The notes beneath the pieces are model-generated. The model was not told the origin of the DNA and made no database searches. It worked only from the letters and a program-made list of their open reading frames with translations. Both the position numbers and the translations under genes were made by a program. A DNA stretch of 64,000 bases from NCBI GenBank assembly GCA_031271045.1, contig JAISWO010000017.1, positions 124,001 to 188,000 of the forward strand, read 5' to 3'. This document shows positions 7,647-16,122 of the stretch, in pieces (the first letter of the stretch is position 1; each line of letters starts with the position of its first letter). This stretch comes from Tannerellaceae bacterium. GTDB lineage: Bacteria > Bacteroidota > Bacteroidia > Bacteroidales > Tannerellaceae.

Positions 7647-8502
7647 CCTGAAACAGTCCTTTCGCCGGAGCGATGTGCTGGCAAAGCTGATCTATATCAA
7701 CGTCGCCGTGTTCGTGATCATCCGTTTGTGGAGCGTTCTCTTCCTGCTTTTCAACGCGCCGGACATATCTTTGCTGCCCTACCTGGAGCTGCCCTCGTAT
7801 CCTGCGTCCTTCTTTCATAAGCCCTGGACGCTCCTTACGTATATGTTTACCCATTACGACTTCCTGCATATCCTCTTCAATATGCTGTGGCTATACTGGT
7901 TCGGCCGGATCTTCCTGCAATCCTTCACACTCCGGCAATTGGGGGGGCTTTACGTCCTGGGCGGGATCGCCGGCGGACTCTTGTTCATGCTTGCCTACAA
8001 TATATTCCCCTACTTCCGCGCACTGGCCGCCGACAGTGCCTTGATAGGCGCCTCGGCGTCGGTGATGGCCATTGTCTTCGCCGTGTCTTTCTACCGGAAG
8101 GACTACTGCCTCACTCTGTTCTTACTCGGACGTATCAAACTGATCTACCTGGCGCTGGGCGTATTCGTTTTTGATCTGCTGGCGATCACATCCAACAATG
8201 CCGGCGGACATATTGCGCACCTGGGAGGCGCTTTCCTGGGTATCTGGTTCGCATCGCGGATAAAGGCAGGCAAAGACCTGACCCGTCCGCTAAACCGCTT
8301 GATGGACCGGATCGCCAACATCGGCAAGCGCAAGTCCAGGATGCATGTCTCCTATAAACGCCGCGACACCTACGAATACAACGGCCGCCAACAAGCCGCC
8401 AATGCCGAGATCGACCAGATATTGGACAAGCTGAAACGTTCCGGCTATGCCGGCCTCTCCTCGGAAGAGAAGAAGAAGCTGTTTGACGCAAGTAAGCGCT
8501 GA
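7618..8502 (+). CDS. Rhomboid-family intramembrane serine protease (second of the pair) with cytosolic C-terminal tail
   Basis: 294 residues. The core has HILFNMLWLYWFG at 84-96, nucleophile serine in GASAS (S146) and the dyad histidine in GGHIAHLGGAFLG (H201). After the last helix comes a soluble tail of about 75 residues ending LDKLKRSGYAGLSSEEKKKLFD, a short helical module often found at the end of Bacteroidales rhomboids (DUF6576-like). The start at 7618 overlaps the previous gene; an ATG at 7627 (MENTF) is an equally possible start. It is followed within 4 bp by the EEP gene, so three genes form one unit. Confidence 0.92.
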   Translation: MPRMENTFTNLKQSFRRSDVLAKLIYINVAVFVIIRLWSVLFLLFNAPDISLLPYLELPSYPASFFHKPWTLLTYMFTHYDFLHILFNMLWLYWFGRIFLQSFTLRQLGGLYVLGGIAGGLLFMLAYNIFPYFRALAADSALIGASASVMAIVFAVSFYRKDYCLTLFLLGRIKLIYLALGVFVFDLLAITSNNAGGHIAHLGGAFLGIWFASRIKAGKDLTRPLNRLMDRIANIGKRKSRMHVSYKRRDTYEYNGRQQAANAEIDQILDKLKRSGYAGLSSEEKKKLFDASKR

Positions 8503-8505
8503 AAT

Positions 8506-9600
8506 ATGCAGACAAGATCAGTACAAAAGATCTTCCGGCTTGTCCTCGTCCTGGCCAATCTGCTGGTAGCCCTGGCCTTCCTGGCATCGGCCTGTTCTGA
8601 CCGCATTCCTCCCGACAAGATCCTTTTCTTTTCCTATATAGGGATCATCTTTCCTTTCCTTTGCCTGTTCAACCTGGGATTTATGATCTACTGGATATGC
8701 TCCCGCCAGTGGAGATACCTTTTAATCGGAGGCCTTGCTTTTGCCCTCTGCTGGCGCCCTGTAAGAAGTTATTTCCCGTTCCATCTTCACCGGAATGTTC
8801 CGCAAGAGAAGGTCATCAAGGTACTTACCTACAATGTCATGGGATTTGCCTATACCTCCGACAAGGACGGGCCGAATCGCATCCTTCAATATATAGCCGA
8901 TTCGGGAGCGGACATTGTCTGCTTGCAGGAATACTTTGTGAGCCGGTCGGGCAACCACCTTACGGCTCAGGAAGCGGCGACGGCCCTGAAGGCATACCCT
9001 TACGTCTCCGTTATCAAACTGAAGAACTTCGGCTGGGGTTTGGCCGTTTACTCCAAGTATCCGATCACCGGATCGCGCCGGATCGAATACGACAGCGAAA
9101 GCAACGGCTCCTCCATCCATCAGATAAAGATCAACGGAAAGACGCTGACATTAATCAACAACCACCTGGAGTCCTTCAAGCTGACATCGAAAGATAAAGT
9201 GCGTTACTTAGACTTCCTCAAGGGCGCAGGCCCCGAGACGTTCGGCGGATTAAGGGCTACCATACAGCAAAAGTTAGGCCCCGCCTTCCTGATACGCGCG
9301 CGCCAGGCACGCACTGTCGCTCAGGAAATAAAACAAAGCCGGGGCGATTATCTGCTGGTATGCGGCGACTTCAACGATACGCCTGTCTCGTATGCGCATC
9401 GCGTAGTGCAGGGCGATTTGCTGGATGCCTTTGCCGAGTCGGGCCGGGGATTGGGAATTACGTACAACCTCAACTATTTTTGGTTCAGGATCGATCACAT
9501 TTTATATTCCTCCAATATGGAAGCCTATCAATGCACGGTCGATCATGTGGATTATTCGGATCATTACCCCGTCTGGTGCTACCTGAAGTTGAAAGACTGA
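8506..9600 (+). CDS. Membrane-anchored endonuclease/exonuclease/phosphatase (EEP) family hydrolase
   Basis: 364 residues. Three hydrophobic segments occupy the first ~90 residues. The EEP domain follows: VLTYNVMGF, DIVCLQEYFV with the metal-binding Glu, LTLINNHLES, LLVCGDFNDTP with Asp/Asn ligands, and the terminal DHVDYSDHYPVW with the catalytic His. The fold covers nucleases, sphingomyelinases and inositol-phosphate phosphatases. The N-terminal membrane helices and rhomboid neighbours suggest a membrane-linked phosphodiesterase rather than a DNA-repair enzyme, but the substrate cannot be assigned. It converges on porW with a 12-bp gap. Confidence 0.9.
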   Translation: MQTRSVQKIFRLVLVLANLLVALAFLASACSDRIPPDKILFFSYIGIIFPFLCLFNLGFMIYWICSRQWRYLLIGGLAFALCWRPVRSYFPFHLHRNVPQEKVIKVLTYNVMGFAYTSDKDGPNRILQYIADSGADIVCLQEYFVSRSGNHLTAQEAATALKAYPYVSVIKLKNFGWGLAVYSKYPITGSRRIEYDSESNGSSIHQIKINGKTLTLINNHLESFKLTSKDKVRYLDFLKGAGPETFGGLRATIQQKLGPAFLIRARQARTVAQEIKQSRGDYLLVCGDFNDTPVSYAHRVVQGDLLDAFAESGRGLGITYNLNYFWFRIDHILYSSNMEAYQCTVDHVDYSDHYPVWCYLKLKD

Positions 9601-9612
9601 TCACTCACTCCC

Positions 9613-12438
9613 TCACTCCATCAGGGCGGCATCCGAGCGCGCCCTGAGGCGCGCGATCAACTCAGGCGCTTCTTCACTGTAATTTTCTTCCAGGAAAAGG
9701 ATATACTCTTCCAACGTCTTGCCCCGCATGAGGGTTTCGTAATTGGCATCGGAGATGGGGATGACGGCCACGTCGCTATCTAAGGCGGAGGCATAGCCGC
9801 CGTTTCCATAGATCAGGCGGTAATACTGCAACATCTCGTCGAAGTGGATAAAGCCGGTAATGGAGAGCATACTCAACGGCCCGGTTTCTTCCTGAACCAG
9901 ATCGAACGCCTTCACCATGAAATTGGCGAAGTTGTAGGAAGCTACGGCGAAGAGCAAGCGGTTCCTGTCGATGCTCCCGGAGGGATACATCAGGACGATA
10001 CGGCAGGGCAGGTTCTTTTCGACCGTGAAGGTACGCGCCGAATCGGCCGCCGACAGGTTCCCGTCGGCCGAAAGGCCGAAGCGCAGATTCCACACCATCC
10101 CCTTCATATTTCCCTGTACAAGCTCGCGTCCGCGAAGGAGGCCCTTGAGCATTTCGCCGGCCAGCTCGGAGACGTCGGCTTTCGGATATTTTTCCACCAG
10201 CGCTTTCAGGGCATCCTTGAAGCCGTCCACGTCGCCTTGTTGCACATAGGTCAGGGCATGGAGGAACATGAACTTGGGCAGCAGGGGGGCGAGCGGGTAG
10301 CGGGCTCCGATCGTCTCGTAGTTGAGGCGCACAGCGGCCGTATCACCGGCGAGGTAACGGTCGTAGGTTTCTTCGTAGACGGCGGAGGGTATGCTGTCCA
10401 TCGAACGGATGGTATGCTCGTAGTCGGGGTCGGCGATGGCGATAGCATAGTCACTTTCGGGGAAGAAGGCGATTAGTTTTGCCTTGTACCGTTCGGCTAA
10501 GGAGGTGTCGTGCATACGAAGCGCCAGGAGGTAAAGCTGGTAATAAGACTCCAGCCGGTGTTCGTTATCGGGGAAGCGGCCTTCAAGCTCTTCAAAGCCT
10601 TCGACGGCCAAGGGGAAATCTTCGAGCTTATCCTTGTAGATCATTGCCATATTATACAGTCCGTCGATGATGATGAGGTTGGAGGCTTCGATTTCTTCTT
10701 CGGTGAAGGGGATCTGTTGCAGGTAGTATGCGCGCTGCTTGGGGTCGTTGGCCAGGCTGTCGGGCAGTTCGACCTCCAGCGAGTCGGCGGCGGCGGCCAG
10801 GCTGTCGGCGGGAGCCGGGCTGTCTCCGGCGAGGTTATTATCCGGGGTATTTTCATCGAAGGTAGCCATGCGTTTGCTTCGGCGACGCCAGTCGTCTTCG
10901 AGGGTACGCCGTCCCCATTTGCGCTGGAACTGTGTTTTCCCCTGGGCGACCAATTGGGTATTGTAGAAATAGAAGGAGCTTTCGCCGGGCATAAGCGGTA
11001 CGGACGGCGTATTGCCTTGCATGCCGGGGCGGTCGATGCCGATACCTTGCGATTCTACGTCGGCTAAGTAGGATTCTTTTTCTGCCTGGGCCTGGGCTTC
11101 TTTTTCTTCTTTGATGATCTGTTCGATGATCCGGTCGATCACGGCTAAGCGTTCGGCTTCAGGCATACGTCCGAGGGTTTGCAGGCTGTCTTGCAAATGT
11201 ATCGCTTCGGCATGGATAACTAATTCGTCGAGCACGGCGGAGAGTTTGGCGACACGTTCGTAGTCTTTATATTCTTTGGCGATAATACCGGCGGCTCCGC
11301 TGAAGCAAGGTTGGGCGCGGATGTAGTCCTTCTGTTGGAAGTAAATATCTCCCAGGCGGATCCAGAGGATGGCTTTGTTCATTCCGTTCTGCGTACTTTT
11401 AGCGGCACCCTGCTCGTAGTTGCGAATGGCGGCGGCGGTATCGCGTTTAGCCATATAGACGTTTCCCAGGGCGTAATATACCTGGTCTAAGTAGTCTTTG
11501 TTTTTATCGCTCCGCGCCATGCGTTCGAGCATTCTCAGCGCCTGGCGTTCGTGGGCGGGGGGGAAGACCTCGGTTTGACGGATGCGGGCGGCAAATTCGA
11601 GTTCGTAGGGGGGATTGGAGCGGGCGACTTCGCCGAAGGTTTGGTAGGCAAGTTCGCTCTGTCCGATGTCGGTATAGATTTGCCCCAGCAGGTAGTTCAT
11701 GCGGGTACGTTGGCGTTTGTTAGTTTCGGCTTTGACGGCGGTATGCAGGTAGGGGACGGCCTCTTCGAAGCGCTTGTTCTTGATCAGGTAATCGGCGTAT
11801 ACGCCGGCGTAGTGGTCGAGGTTGCCGTCCGGGATGCCGTTGGTATTGAGCTTGCCGAGCAGGTCATCGGTTTCGTAAAACCATTCCAGCTCGGAGTAGC
11901 ACCGGGCCTGCCAGATGCGCGCTTCGGCCACCATTTCTTCGTCCTGGGCATAGTGCCGGGCGATATAGGAGAAAGTAGCCGAAGCCTGGAGGAAGTCGGC
12001 ATTATAGAACTGCCCTTGCCCGACCAGCAGCCAGCAATGCTTCAGGAAGGGGTTGTATTCTTCCTGTTCCTGCAAGGCCCGTTGGCGGGGGTTGTTGCGC
12101 CATCCGGGTTTTTTGGACGGTTTGGTTTGTATGGAGTGCATTTTGATGGCTTTGTTGCCCTTTTCGATGGCGCGGTCGAAGGGGCCTCCGGGGGTTGTCT
12201 TGTCTTTGGGCTGGGCGCTGATGGGATACATCAGGATCCGATCGGTATAGGATTCGCGGTAGCCGTTCTGCTGGGCGGCCAGGGCGTCGTCGAAAGAGAT
12301 CTTCCCATTGTAGTAGATATTATAATTCGACGTGACGGCATGATAGAAGCGGCTCGCCCTCGTGTTTTTGGCCGTACCGCACGATGCCAGCAGATAAATA
12401 ATGAGAAGCAGTGCAAAGCAACAGAAATTCTTTTTCAC
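9613..12438 (-). CDS. porW: PorW/SprE, type IX secretion system TPR lipoprotein
   Basis: About 941 residues. I start it at the GTG at 12438, which yields the lipoprotein signal MKKNFCCFALLLIIYLLASC with the acylated Cys at 20; a TTG at 12477 would add a poorly formed N-terminus. After the Cys comes the family stretch RASRFYHAVTSNYNIYYNGK, then many tetratricopeptide repeats (about 130-450 and again 600-760), a charged linker with KEEKEAQAQAEKE, and a C-terminal domain. PorW/SprE is an outer-membrane lipoprotein needed for secretion of C-terminally tagged proteins by T9SS. Its presence implies that this organism has a T9SS elsewhere in the genome. It is transcribed alone. Confidence 0.88.
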   Translation of the reverse strand: MKKNFCCFALLLIIYLLASCGTAKNTRASRFYHAVTSNYNIYYNGKISFDDALAAQQNGYRESYTDRILMYPISAQPKDKTTPGGPFDRAIEKGNKAIKMHSIQTKPSKKPGWRNNPRQRALQEQEEYNPFLKHCWLLVGQGQFYNADFLQASATFSYIARHYAQDEEMVAEARIWQARCYSELEWFYETDDLLGKLNTNGIPDGNLDHYAGVYADYLIKNKRFEEAVPYLHTAVKAETNKRQRTRMNYLLGQIYTDIGQSELAYQTFGEVARSNPPYELEFAARIRQTEVFPPAHERQALRMLERMARSDKNKDYLDQVYYALGNVYMAKRDTAAAIRNYEQGAAKSTQNGMNKAILWIRLGDIYFQQKDYIRAQPCFSGAAGIIAKEYKDYERVAKLSAVLDELVIHAEAIHLQDSLQTLGRMPEAERLAVIDRIIEQIIKEEKEAQAQAEKESYLADVESQGIGIDRPGMQGNTPSVPLMPGESSFYFYNTQLVAQGKTQFQRKWGRRTLEDDWRRRSKRMATFDENTPDNNLAGDSPAPADSLAAAADSLEVELPDSLANDPKQRAYYLQQIPFTEEEIEASNLIIIDGLYNMAMIYKDKLEDFPLAVEGFEELEGRFPDNEHRLESYYQLYLLALRMHDTSLAERYKAKLIAFFPESDYAIAIADPDYEHTIRSMDSIPSAVYEETYDRYLAGDTAAVRLNYETIGARYPLAPLLPKFMFLHALTYVQQGDVDGFKDALKALVEKYPKADVSELAGEMLKGLLRGRELVQGNMKGMVWNLRFGLSADGNLSAADSARTFTVEKNLPCRIVLMYPSGSIDRNRLLFAVASYNFANFMVKAFDLVQEETGPLSMLSITGFIHFDEMLQYYRLIYGNGGYASALDSDVAVIPISDANYETLMRGKTLEEYILFLEENYSEEAPELIARLRARSDAALME

Positions 12439-12525
12439 CGGTATGAGTCCTTTTATGGTATTATAAACTGAAAACAACCGCTTTTATTGCAGGCGGGCCA
12501 CTTGATTTATATATCATTATTCTGT

Positions 12526-12533
12526 TACATTTG
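12526..12533 (+). promoter_or_regulatory. Bacteroidota -7 promoter element (TACATTTG) for murF
   Basis: TACATTTG lies 28 bp before the murF ATG, with a TTG at 12502-12504 about 21 bp further upstream as a plausible -33 element. Confidence 0.5.
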
Positions 12534-12561
12534 CATCAGATAATAAATTCCAAAGAAAAGA

Positions 12562-13851
12562 ATGATGGATATATCTGATTTGTATCAACTGTTCTTGCGC
12601 CATCCGCAGGTCTCGACCGACAGCCGCCGCTGCCCGGCAGGCTCGATGTTTTTTGCCTTGAGGGGAAAAAATTTCGACGCCAACCGGTTTGCCGGTCAGG
12701 CCTTGGAGGCCGGGGCGGAGTATGCCGTCGTCGACCGGGCGGAATACTGCCGGGGCGAGCGGACAATCTTAGTCGACGATACGCTCAAAGCCCTGCAAGG
12801 CCTGGCTCAGCTCCACCGCCAGACGCTGGGCATCCCCGTTATCGGCATCACAGGCACCAACGGCAAGACGACGACCAAAGAACTCTTAGCCGCCGTCCTC
12901 TCGAGCCGATTCAACGTACTCTATACCGAAGGGAACCTTAACAACCAGATCGGCGTCCCTCTCACCCTGCTGCGCCTCAGGCGCGACCACGAGATGGCCG
13001 TCATCGAAATGGGCGCCAGCCGGCCGGGCGACATTGCCGAGCTGGTCGACATCGCACAGCCCAACTTCGGCCTCATCACCAACGTCGGGCAGGCGCACCT
13101 GGAGGGCTTCGGCTCGCTCCAAGGCGTGACCCGCACCAAAGGCGAACTCTACGACTACCTCCGCCGCACCAAAGGCGTCGTTTTTATCAACAAAGAGAAT
13201 ATCATCCTCCACGTCATGGCTAAGGGCATCAAGCAGGTGACTTACGGGGTGAACAACGCTTTTATAACCGGGCACTGCACCGGCTGTTCGCCCTTCCTGA
13301 CCTTCCAATGGCAGCAACGGGACAGTCAGTATACCGTCGAGACGCAACTAATCGGCGCCTACAACTTAGACAATGCGCTGGCCGCCATAACTGTCGGGCG
13401 ATATTTCCGGATCCCGTCCGGGCGCATCAACCGCGCCATTGCCTCGTATACGCCTTCCAACAACCGCTCGCAACTGAAGCAAACCGTCCGCAACCACCTC
13501 ATCGTCGACGCCTACAATGCCAATCCCGACAGTATGCGCGCCGCCCTGCGCAATTTTGCAGCTATGGATGTCTCCCCCAAGGCCGTCATCCTGGGCGACA
13601 TGAAAGAGCTTGGCAGCGAAAGCCTGCGCCTGCACCAAGAGATTGCGGACGAAGTCCGGGCCCACCGTTTCGACCAGGTCTTCCTTTGCGGCGAACACTT
13701 CGCCCAAACCACTGCCGGCAAAGATTTCACCTCTTATCCCGACACCCAATCCTTAGCCGCCGTCCTTAGCCGCCATCCCCTCGATGATTTCTACATCCTG
13801 ATCAAAGGTTCGCGCAGCATGGCGCTCGAACAATTGATCGACCTTCTCTAA
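12562..13851 (+). CDS. murF: MurF, UDP-MurNAc-tripeptide--D-alanyl-D-alanine ligase
   Basis: 429 residues. The ligase adds D-Ala-D-Ala to the UDP-MurNAc-tripeptide using ATP, the last cytoplasmic step of the peptidoglycan precursor stem. Seen in order: STDSRRCPAGSMFFAL substrate-binding N-terminal domain, ATP loop GITGTNGKTTTKELL at 95-109, VIEMGASRPGDIAELV, VGQAHLEGFG, the NLDNALAAI helix, and VIDAYNANPDSMRAAL with GDMKELG in the C-terminal domain. All are typical of MurF rather than MurE or MurC. It stands apart from any dcw cluster here, converging on the B12 operon. Confidence 0.96.
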   Translation: MMDISDLYQLFLRHPQVSTDSRRCPAGSMFFALRGKNFDANRFAGQALEAGAEYAVVDRAEYCRGERTILVDDTLKALQGLAQLHRQTLGIPVIGITGTNGKTTTKELLAAVLSSRFNVLYTEGNLNNQIGVPLTLLRLRRDHEMAVIEMGASRPGDIAELVDIAQPNFGLITNVGQAHLEGFGSLQGVTRTKGELYDYLRRTKGVVFINKENIILHVMAKGIKQVTYGVNNAFITGHCTGCSPFLTFQWQQRDSQYTVETQLIGAYNLDNALAAITVGRYFRIPSGRINRAIASYTPSNNRSQLKQTVRNHLIVDAYNANPDSMRAALRNFAAMDVSPKAVILGDMKELGSESLRLHQEIADEVRAHRFDQVFLCGEHFAQTTAGKDFTSYPDTQSLAAVLSRHPLDDFYILIKGSRSMALEQLIDLL

Positions 13852-13896
13852 CGGCAGGCCAAGCCCTGTTTTCGGCGGAGGGAGAAAAATTGTCGG

Positions 13897-15018
13897 TTAC
13901 TCGTCTTTTATCGCGTGGTAGTAGCGGGGCGAATAATCGGGCAGGAGTTCGGGATGAAAAATGTGGATCAGATCCCGGAGCAGGTAGTCGGGATGAATAG
14001 GAGATTCTTCGTAGTAGGGCGTCCGGCCGGTATGACAGGCGTAGATGCGACGATTCTTGAAGGCGTCGAAGTTTTCGTACGGAGCATACTCGGTGCGCAG
14101 GCCGGCACAGGTTAAGTCATTCGTCTGATTATATTTGATCAGCCAGATGTCGGCATGGATGGCCCGGTCCAGTACCGTCTCGAAGGAAAGGGGCGTACTG
14201 CCCTGGCCGGGGATATAGTCGAAGACGTAGGCCGCTCCGGCATCGCGGAAAAGATGGGCTACGTAGCTGTCGTTGCCCGGCACGTACCAAATGGAACCGT
14301 AACGTTTCTCAGGGAAGACCGTCGGACGCCGGGCAGCCGTCTGCGCCAGCGACCGGAGGCGGAGGTAGCGCTCTTCGGTGGCGCGGAAGATCGAGTCGGC
14401 CATCTCCGGCTTGCCCAGCAGCAAGCCGTAGAACCGTCCCCATTCGGCGCGTCCCAGCGGGTGGGCCTCCATATAGTCAGCCCCTTCGATGATGGGGATG
14501 CCCAGCTTGCCGGCCGGCCCGTAGTCGACGTTCTGAAGAGGAGAAGCAATGATGCAGCCGGCGCCGATGTCGATCATCTTTTCGATGTTCGGGGCCGTAG
14601 ACAGCCCCAGGTCGGCAATGCGTCCGTCGCGCAAACCGTCTTGTATGGCCAGCAGGTCCATGTACTGAGGTTCGCATACACCGGCGATGCGTCCGGTCTC
14701 CCGCAGCTCGTCGATGATGGCGGCATGTACGGAGGAATAGACCACGACGTCCTCGAGCGGCGTCCGTACGATCGTCCCCGGGGGCAGGTTGTCGGGCAAG
14801 GGGCGGTTGCGGTCGACCAGCACATAGCGTTGTAGCAATCGGACGCTATCCCAGGGGTCGGCTATCTCCGCCAGGATGTACGCTTCGTGGCGTTGTATGG
14901 TGAAGCCTTTGGCATAGCGGATCGTATCCTGTCGACCGGCCTCGGGCGACGAAGGTTTGCCCGCCTGCCCGCAAGCAGTAACCAGGCAAACCCATGCGAA
15001 AAGCCATAGTTGTTTCAT
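13897..15018 (-). CDS. btuF: BtuF-like substrate-binding lipoprotein of the B12 uptake operon
   Basis: 373 residues. A lipoprotein signal ends at TACGQ (Cys16). The rest is a cluster A-II periplasmic binding protein of the kind that serves ABC importers of corrinoids or iron chelates: VVVYSSVHAAIIDELRETGRIAGV, an IEKMIDIGAGCIIASPL segment, and a helical backbone, then YVPGNDSYVAHLFRDAGAAYVF in the second lobe. It overlaps the upstream propeller gene as ATGA (15015-15018) and is downstream of a cobalamin riboswitch, so a corrinoid ligand is the best inference. No permease or ATPase genes follow; those must be elsewhere. Confidence 0.8.
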   Translation of the reverse strand: MKQLWLFAWVCLVTACGQAGKPSSPEAGRQDTIRYAKGFTIQRHEAYILAEIADPWDSVRLLQRYVLVDRNRPLPDNLPPGTIVRTPLEDVVVYSSVHAAIIDELRETGRIAGVCEPQYMDLLAIQDGLRDGRIADLGLSTAPNIEKMIDIGAGCIIASPLQNVDYGPAGKLGIPIIEGADYMEAHPLGRAEWGRFYGLLLGKPEMADSIFRATEERYLRLRSLAQTAARRPTVFPEKRYGSIWYVPGNDSYVAHLFRDAGAAYVFDYIPGQGSTPLSFETVLDRAIHADIWLIKYNQTNDLTCAGLRTEYAPYENFDAFKNRRIYACHTGRTPYYEESPIHPDYLLRDLIHIFHPELLPDYSPRYYHAIKDE

Positions 15019-16094
15019 TGGACGAGGAATAAGATGTCGCTCGGATCCGTTCCTCCGGTGTCCATCGACGTTTCTTTCTTGCCTTCGGGCGAGAAGATGT
15101 AGAGCGTACCGGTGGAGACGTAGTTCTCGGCGTCGGCCACGTAGATCTTCCCGCTGAGCGGGTCGACGGCCAGAGCGGAGATGGCTGTGAAGGTTGTGCC
15201 GTCGGTGATGAAGCTTTCCTGCTCGACGGTTTCCGTCAGGACGTCGTAGGTCTTGAAGGTGATCTGCGGGTCGCCGTAAGCGGCATGGACGACGTAGAGT
15301 TTATCGTTCGCCAGGGTGAAAAGCGAGCCTCTCCCCATCTCGGTCACCTGGCCCGTTCCGGCGTCGATGCGTTGGAGGGTACTCTTCACATCGCCGTAGT
15401 TGCCTATCGAGATGACGTAGACGTCGCCCTGACTGTCGGTCAGGAGGCGAACCGGGTTGATTGCGACCGTTATCTCGTTCGTCACCTCCAGGGTGTTCAG
15501 GTTGACGACCGACACCGTATTATTGTAGACCGGATAATCCAGGCCTCCGGAATTGGCCACATACAGCTTGCCGCCGGCAATGGCTAAGTGCTCCGGATAA
15601 CGGCCCACGCCGACGGTCTGCCCGATGCTGAGCGAGGTCGTATCGAGGACGGCCACCCGGTGTCCGTCGTAATAGCTGACATATACTTTCCCGCCGTCGG
15701 CCACCATGCGGCGCGGACTTAGCGGAGTCTCGCCGTCCTTCGGCTCGATCGACTTCAGTTCGCGGCCCGTTTCGTCGAGTACAACCAAGCGGTTGGAGAC
15801 CGTCACCGTAATGTAAATCTTCGAACCGTACATCAGGATCTGCTCGGCCGAATCGCCCAGCCCCTTGCCGTTGACTGTTTTATAAAGGTCCGGGATCATG
15901 ACTCCCTCCAGCAGGTTATAGTACGCCAGGGACGCATTGTTAGCATTCCAGCCGCCCCGGTTCAGGACAAAGAAACCGGTCGTCTGGGGCAACGTCGGTT
16001 CCGGTTCGGGCGCCGGATCATTCTCCTTTTCGCACGAAGTGAAAGCAATAAAAAGCGACAGGCATATAGCCGTCAATAGATCGTTCTTTTTCAT
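15015..16094 (-). CDS. btuG: BtuG-like surface beta-propeller lipoprotein
   Basis: 359 residues. The signal MKKNDLLTAICLSLFIAFTS precedes Cys21 and an acidic/proline linker (EKENDPAPEPEP), the pattern of surface-exposed Bacteroidales lipoproteins. The body has repeated YncE/DUF5074-type blades such as KIYITVTVSNRLVVLDETG, KVYVSYYDGHRVAVLDTT, KLYVANSGG and KIYVADAEN. In Bacteroides, BtuG is a seven-bladed propeller that captures vitamin B12 with extreme affinity and hands it to BtuB. The position between btuB and btuF under a B12 riboswitch supports the same role. Ligand identity is inferred, not shown. Confidence 0.8.
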   Translation of the reverse strand: MKKNDLLTAICLSLFIAFTSCEKENDPAPEPEPTLPQTTGFFVLNRGGWNANNASLAYYNLLEGVMIPDLYKTVNGKGLGDSAEQILMYGSKIYITVTVSNRLVVLDETGRELKSIEPKDGETPLSPRRMVADGGKVYVSYYDGHRVAVLDTTSLSIGQTVGVGRYPEHLAIAGGKLYVANSGGLDYPVYNNTVSVVNLNTLEVTNEITVAINPVRLLTDSQGDVYVISIGNYGDVKSTLQRIDAGTGQVTEMGRGSLFTLANDKLYVVHAAYGDPQITFKTYDVLTETVEQESFITDGTTFTAISALAVDPLSGKIYVADAENYVSTGTLYIFSPEGKKETSMDTGGTDPSDILFLVQ

Positions 16095-16122
16095 CTTTAA
16101 ATAGTTTTATTGTTATAATCAT

